Origin: Bacteroidales bacterium
GTDB taxonomy: Bacteria > Bacteroidota > Bacteroidia > Bacteroidales > UBA10428
Length of the DNA: 64,000 bases
Reading direction: 5' to 3'
NCBI GenBank assembly: GCA_016934055.1
Contig: JAFGTR010000042.1
Coordinates: 1-64,000, forward strand
Shown here: one piece after another, positions 59,352 through 64,000 of the stretch
Layout: each line of letters starts with the position of its first letter
Numbering within the stretch: position 1 is the first letter of the stretch
Translations under genes and position numbers: made by a program
Notes under the pieces: model-generated
What the model saw: the letters and a program-made list of their open reading frames with translations, nothing else
The model's database searches: none
Told to the model about the DNA's origin: nothing

Positions 59352-60686
59352 TTGATAAAATTATCCCAATTGCGGCCTATCATCAAAGGTGATAAGAAAA
59401 TTACCAGGGGATGGGTAGTTTATGATTTTGCCAATTCGGTTTACCAGCTCACCATTGGTTCAACAATCTTCCCGATTTATTATAATGCCATTACCAGGCA
59501 GGGAGACATTGATACGATCAGCTTCTTCGGATTCAAGGCCATCAATTCAGTGCTTTATTCATGGGCAATTGCCATTTCCTATCTTATTGTGGCCATGTTT
59601 TCTCCGCTTTTTTCATCAATTGCAGACTATACAGGCCGCCGAAAACTATTTATGATGATATTCACCTGGATAGGTGCATTTTCCTGCGGCATACTTTTTT
59701 TCTTCAACCGTAATACCATTGAACTGGGCCTTGTTGCTTTCACCTTCGCAACAATAGGGTATGGAGGAAGCCTTGTTTTTTACAATTCCTTTCTGCCCAT
59801 CATTGCCGAACCTGCTGATCAGGACCGCATCAGTGCAAGAGGATATGCCCTGGGTTATGTGGGCGGCGTTTCCCTGCTCATTATTAACCTTATTTTTGTA
59901 TTGTTCCCGGAATTTTTTGGCATTACCGATAGTACCCTGCCCCCCAGACTGGCTTTTGCCACAGTCTTTTTATGGTGGATTGGATTCTCCCAGATAACCT
60001 TCAGAAGACTGCCAAAATATACCTTCGGAAAAAGAGAAAAAGGCGCTAATGTGATATTGAAAGGCTATCAGGAACTTCGCAGCGTCTTTAACCAGGTCAT
60101 GAAAATGAGCCAGTTAAAAATTTACCTGGTTGCCTTTTTTTTCATGACCATGGGTCTGCTGACCATTATGTTCATGGCAGCAACTTACGGGACCAAAGAG
60201 CTTGGACTGGCAGATAAAGTGCTGATTCCTACTATTCTGCTGATTCAACTCGTTGGTATTGGCGGAGCCTGGTCATTTGCCCGTTTTTCCGGCCGGTTTG
60301 GAAATGTTAAAACGTTAATTTTCAGTATTATGGGCTGGATTGCCATATGTATCGGGGCTTATCTCATAAAGGGGGCCTCCGGATTCATCGTCGTGGCCAT
60401 GTGTGTTGGATTTGTGATGGGTGGAACACAAGCCCTGGCCCGGTCAACCTATTCAAAAATGCTCCCTGAGACCCGCAATCATACCTCCTTTTTCAGCTTT
60501 TATGATGTGATGGAAAAAATTGCCAGTGTAGGCGGAACCTTCAGCTTTGGCATTATCGAAGCCATAACCGGCAGTATGCGATACTCCGTACTGGCCATCA
60601 TCACTTTTTTCCTTATCAGCCTGGTATTTATGATAGTCCTCTTATACATACAGGAAAAGGAAAAACGATTACAACCAGCTTTATGA
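59352..60686 (+). CDS. MFS transporter, UMF1/Atg22-like family
   Basis: 444 aa multi-TM; GWVVYDFANSVYQLTIGSTIFPIYY and GGTQALARSTYSKMLPETRNHTSFFSFYDVMEK. Confidence 0.88.
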   Translation: MIKLSQLRPIIKGDKKITRGWVVYDFANSVYQLTIGSTIFPIYYNAITRQGDIDTISFFGFKAINSVLYSWAIAISYLIVAMFSPLFSSIADYTGRRKLFMMIFTWIGAFSCGILFFFNRNTIELGLVAFTFATIGYGGSLVFYNSFLPIIAEPADQDRISARGYALGYVGGVSLLIINLIFVLFPEFFGITDSTLPPRLAFATVFLWWIGFSQITFRRLPKYTFGKREKGANVILKGYQELRSVFNQVMKMSQLKIYLVAFFFMTMGLLTIMFMAATYGTKELGLADKVLIPTILLIQLVGIGGAWSFARFSGRFGNVKTLIFSIMGWIAICIGAYLIKGASGFIVVAMCVGFVMGGTQALARSTYSKMLPETRNHTSFFSFYDVMEKIASVGGTFSFGIIEAITGSMRYSVLAIITFFLISLVFMIVLLYIQEKEKRLQPAL

Positions 60687-62653
60687 TTCACACAAACCGA
60701 TTTAAAATCCTTATAGCCGGGTTTTGTTTCCGGCTTATTTTTTCTTCAGTTACTCCGGCACAAACCCTTGAAGATCTGCAGCGTGATTTTGCTGAGCTCA
60801 GGTTCGGGGCTTTTATTCATTTCAGCATAATGACATTTACAGGTGATCCCTGGGCCACACCTCACCAGGATATTTCGCAGTTTAATCCTTCGGAACTTGA
60901 TTGCGGGCAATGGGCTGATGCATTTAAATCAGCCGGCATGAAATTTGGCATTCTCACAACAAAGCATCACGACGGGTTCTGCCTTTGGAACAGCGCGTAC
61001 ACAGAAAATGATGTTGCTGAGACACCATGGAAAAACGGACAGGGGGATGTTATCAAAGAATACACGGACAGTTTCCGTTCCAGGGGCCTTATTCCCATGT
61101 TATACTATTCTGTCTGGGATAACACAGCAGGAATAGGGAACGGAACAATAACGGCAGATCATCTGGCTGTAATAAAAGGTCAGATCACTGAATTGCTGAC
61201 GCAATACGGTGAGATTGCCGCCATGTTTTTCGACGGGTGGGCATGGAAAACAGGTCATAAGAGTGTTTCATATGAAGAGATCAGGGCCCTGATAAAATCA
61301 CTGCAGCCTGGTTGTCTGATCATAGAAAATGAACATCTCGGCCTTTTGTTCAATACTGACCTGATCCATTATGAGTCAGGCACAACAGCTCCGGAAGACA
61401 ACACCAAACCATCAATGGCCAGTCGTTTGATCAATTACAGCGGCGGTAATGACTGGTTCTGGGCACCGGGTGTTACAACCTCAAGCCTGATGAGTGTTGA
61501 TGAAATCGTCAATACAAATTTACAGTATCTTGAACCGTTGTGGTGCAATTTTGTATTAAACTGCCCTCCGAATAACAAAGGCAAACTCGATGAACATATT
61601 GTAAACCGTTTAAAGGAAGTTGGGGAAGTATGGCAGCCTGATTTGTCGCGTCCTCTTCTTCCTCCCCAGCCTCCACAAATGAATCAGCCATATACCGCAG
61701 TGTCAGCCACAGCCACAAGCGGCACCGCAGGCTATGTTATTGACGGCTTTAATGACAGATTTTACTATTCGGTATGGGAATCGGATAAGTCTTTGCCTCA
61801 ATCAGTTACGATAGATCTGGGGTACAACAGGCCGGTTGATATCATTTACTATGTCCCAAAGTTCAAACCCACGCTCACCCCTGTAAAAGAAGGAAGTATA
61901 CAATCATACCGTATCTGTGAAAGTGTGGATAATATTACCTATAACATGGTTGCTGAAGGCAGCTGGGAAGGCAATACAGAAATGAAGGTGGCTGCATTCC
62001 CTGTTGTGACAACACGTTATATGAAGCTTGAAGCTCTGTCTGCCGTTAATTCGTTTGCTGCTGCCACTGAGTTCATGGCCGGATTGAGCTGCCCTCCCTC
62101 AGCCATCAGTCCTTACTTTTATATCAATGATGGTGAACAGCAGGAAGGCCTCAATGTTATATGCAATACTGATGACAAAGTTATCCTGAGTCCACAATCC
62201 CTGAATGACACAGGCTGGGCCTGGAGCGGACCTGATGAATTCACGGCCAATTTACGTGAAATCATCCTGCAAAAGATCCGGGCGGATCAGTTTGGACAAT
62301 ATCGGGTCATATATACCAATGCATGCAACAGCAAAAGTTCACTGATCTTTAATGTATTATCTGCAGACCGGGTGAACATTAAAAACCAGCATGGCATTTC
62401 CCCTGTCATGAAAATTTTTCCGAATCCGCTGGAGGGGCATGTATTTCATATTGAACCTTACGATCACTATTATCCGTATGGTAACATTACACTTTGCGAT
62501 CTTCAGGGCAGGATGTTATCACTGCGTGCAACAGGCAGCAACAGCTTTTTTATTGAATCAAGCCTGACACCAGGTTTGTATTTTCTGCAGATAAGCAATC
62601 ATCAGTCTGTGATAACAGAAAAGATCCTCATCGGAAAAGATGATGTCAACTGA
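60683..62653 (+). CDS. Alpha-L-fucosidase (GH29) with F5/8-type C-like domain and T9SS type A domain
   Basis: 656 aa; FGAFIHFSIMTF, FGILTTKHHDGFCLW, AAMFFDGWAW nucleophile region; tail MKIFPNPLEGHVFHIEP; start overlaps preceding stop (ATGA). Confidence 0.9.
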   Translation: MIHTNRFKILIAGFCFRLIFSSVTPAQTLEDLQRDFAELRFGAFIHFSIMTFTGDPWATPHQDISQFNPSELDCGQWADAFKSAGMKFGILTTKHHDGFCLWNSAYTENDVAETPWKNGQGDVIKEYTDSFRSRGLIPMLYYSVWDNTAGIGNGTITADHLAVIKGQITELLTQYGEIAAMFFDGWAWKTGHKSVSYEEIRALIKSLQPGCLIIENEHLGLLFNTDLIHYESGTTAPEDNTKPSMASRLINYSGGNDWFWAPGVTTSSLMSVDEIVNTNLQYLEPLWCNFVLNCPPNNKGKLDEHIVNRLKEVGEVWQPDLSRPLLPPQPPQMNQPYTAVSATATSGTAGYVIDGFNDRFYYSVWESDKSLPQSVTIDLGYNRPVDIIYYVPKFKPTLTPVKEGSIQSYRICESVDNITYNMVAEGSWEGNTEMKVAAFPVVTTRYMKLEALSAVNSFAAATEFMAGLSCPPSAISPYFYINDGEQQEGLNVICNTDDKVILSPQSLNDTGWAWSGPDEFTANLREIILQKIRADQFGQYRVIYTNACNSKSSLIFNVLSADRVNIKNQHGISPVMKIFPNPLEGHVFHIEPYDHYYPYGNITLCDLQGRMLSLRATGSNSFFIESSLTPGLYFLQISNHQSVITEKILIGKDDVN

Positions 62654-62702
62654 CTATCAGGTTTATTATGATCATAAAAAAATATGATCACTTTCCCTTA
62701 TC

Positions 62703-64000
62703 TCAGGCTATCCATCTGACATAGCCAATGTCCTGACGGTGCGCCAACAAATCATTCCTGGGATACAGTCTTATGCCATAGGTGAATGTGCCGGGTTGTC
62801 CGATTTTTACCTGTGCTGTATAAGTGGCTTTATCAGCATGAAATTCACTGAGGGTAAACTCATGTGTTGAAATCACCCGTTCGCCGTTCTCAGTAATAAC
62901 AAGTTCCACGCCCACTTCATTGGCGGGAATCTCATTAAGATCGAGAACCACCCTGCCTTCGCAAACCTGACTGACATTAAACACCTCAGTGCCTTTATCG
63001 AATAAATTAACTTCCAGTATATTTATATTATTCCAGGCTTTTGAAATGCGCTTTTTCCAGGAAGATACTGTCTTGGCCATTTCAAAATCGTTTTTAATCA
63101 TCAGCTGATGTCTTTCATAAAGCTTCTGATAATAGCGCCGTTTATAATCATTGATCATCCGGGTTGTCGTAAAATGGGGCGCTATTTTGGCAATTGAATT
63201 TTTAATGATTTTAAGCCATTCACCCGGAATACCTTTTTCGTCCCTTTCGTAAAATGCAGGGATCACTTCCTGTTCCAGCATGGTGTATATTATTTCAGCA
63301 TCCAGGTCATCCTGCAGGTTTGGATCATCATAGGCAGTCTCGTTTGTAAGAGCCCAGCCGCCATCAGGATGATAGCCTTCCACCCACCAGCCGTCAAGTA
63401 CGCTGAAATGCAAGGTGGCATTCATAACCGCTTTTTCTCCGCTTGTTCCTGAGGCCTCCATTGATCTGGCTGGTGTATTGAGCCATATGTCTGCCCCCTG
63501 AACCATAGTTTTGGCCAGATTCATATCATAATTCTGCAGGAAAAGAATTTTACCAAGGAAATCAGGGTGTTTCGACAAGTCAAATATTATTTTTATCAGA
63601 TCCTGTCCGGCTTTATCATTAGGATGGGCTTTACCGGCAAAAATTATCTGGACAGGCTTACCGGGGAGATTCAGTATCCTGGCGAGCCGTTCGGGATTAC
63701 GAAACAGCAAATGAGCCCTTTTATATGTTGCAAACCGACGGGCAAAACAAATGGTCAGGGAATCCTCCGACAAGGTATTGTTAATGGCGATGATCTGTTT
63801 TGGATCTTCGTGCCGTTTAATCCAGTTTTCCTTGAACCGTTCACGTATTGTGTTTATCAGCTTTTTTCTCAGGTCCTGTTTTATTTTCCAGAGATTTTCA
63901 TCAGGCACATTTGAAATACCTGACCATCTGTCAAAATCTGTAATGTTCTGCTCCAGATCCTTGCCAAAAAAGTCTGCATACAGCTTTTTTAAGGTCGGTG
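62703..64000 (-). CDS. Alpha-glucan (glycogen/starch) phosphorylase, truncated by window end
   Basis: The listed ORF starts at 63908 (GTG), but the frame is open to the window edge (KLYADFFGKDLEQNITDFDRWSGISNVPDENLW). FARRFATYKRAHLLF, IIFAGKAHPNDKAGQ, NTPARSMEASGTSGEKAVMNATLHFSVLDGWWVEGY. Confidence 0.92.
   Translation of the reverse strand, partial: PTLKKLYADFFGKDLEQNITDFDRWSGISNVPDENLWKIKQDLRKKLINTIRERFKENWIKRHEDPKQIIAINNTLSEDSLTICFARRFATYKRAHLLFRNPERLARILNLPGKPVQIIFAGKAHPNDKAGQDLIKIIFDLSKHPDFLGKILFLQNYDMNLAKTMVQGADIWLNTPARSMEASGTSGEKAVMNATLHFSVLDGWWVEGYHPDGGWALTNETAYDDPNLQDDLDAEIIYTMLEQEVIPAFYERDEKGIPGEWLKIIKNSIAKIAPHFTTTRMINDYKRRYYQKLYERHQLMIKNDFEMAKTVSSWKKRISKAWNNINILEVNLFDKGTEVFNVSQVCEGRVVLDLNEIPANEVGVELVITENGERVISTHEFTLSEFHADKATYTAQVKIGQPGTFTYGIRLYPRNDLLAHRQDIGYVRWIA

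Overview
Window from a Bacteroidetes (Bacteroidales-like, apparently anaerobic) chromosome; lineage is inferred from T9SS sorting domains, TAnnTTTG promoter elements and gene content. About 30 protein-coding genes are supported. No rRNA, tRNA or CRISPR was seen. Main blocks: (1) 1-18.5 kb: three giant tandem paralogous secreted proteins. They share a C-terminal chassis (Ig-like repeats, PKD, jelly-roll-like and Omp28-like regions, T9SS tail) but have different N-termini; the third carries an SGNH hydrolase plus ten ~122-aa repeats. (2) 18.7-27.5 kb: housekeeping genes (flavodiiron protein, DUF2807, Sua5/YrdC, GT4, DapD, RecJ, LipB, RtcB). (3) 28-33.9 kb: a probable 3-keto-glycoside cluster (TIM-barrel isomerase, DUF1080, two Tat-exported Gfo/Idh/MocA proteins, DoxX). 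(4) 34-40.6 kb: ATP-grasp, DUF434 and a large double-BadF/HgdC-type activase fusion. (5) 40.8-48.5 kb: a six-gene Hyf/Hyc-like (group 4 hydrogenase / complex I-related) membrane operon. Its large subunit lacks all four [NiFe]-ligand cysteines and its NuoB-like subunit lacks three of four proximal-cluster cysteines, so it is Ehr-like rather than a hydrogenase. This is the strongest candidate for an unusual system. (6) 48.7-64 kb: MurA with a natural Cys-to-Asp active-site change, DUF4290, CE15 esterase with a perfect LacI-type operator palindrome, UvrD/PcrA helicase, T9SS type-B protein, divergent EF-G paralog, UMF1-type MFS transporter, GH29 fucosidase and a truncated alpha-glucan phosphorylase. 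Intergenic DNA has three copies of an ~82-bp terminal-inverted-repeat element, an 8-mer/palindrome composite repeat at two loci, and several degenerate short-period repeats.
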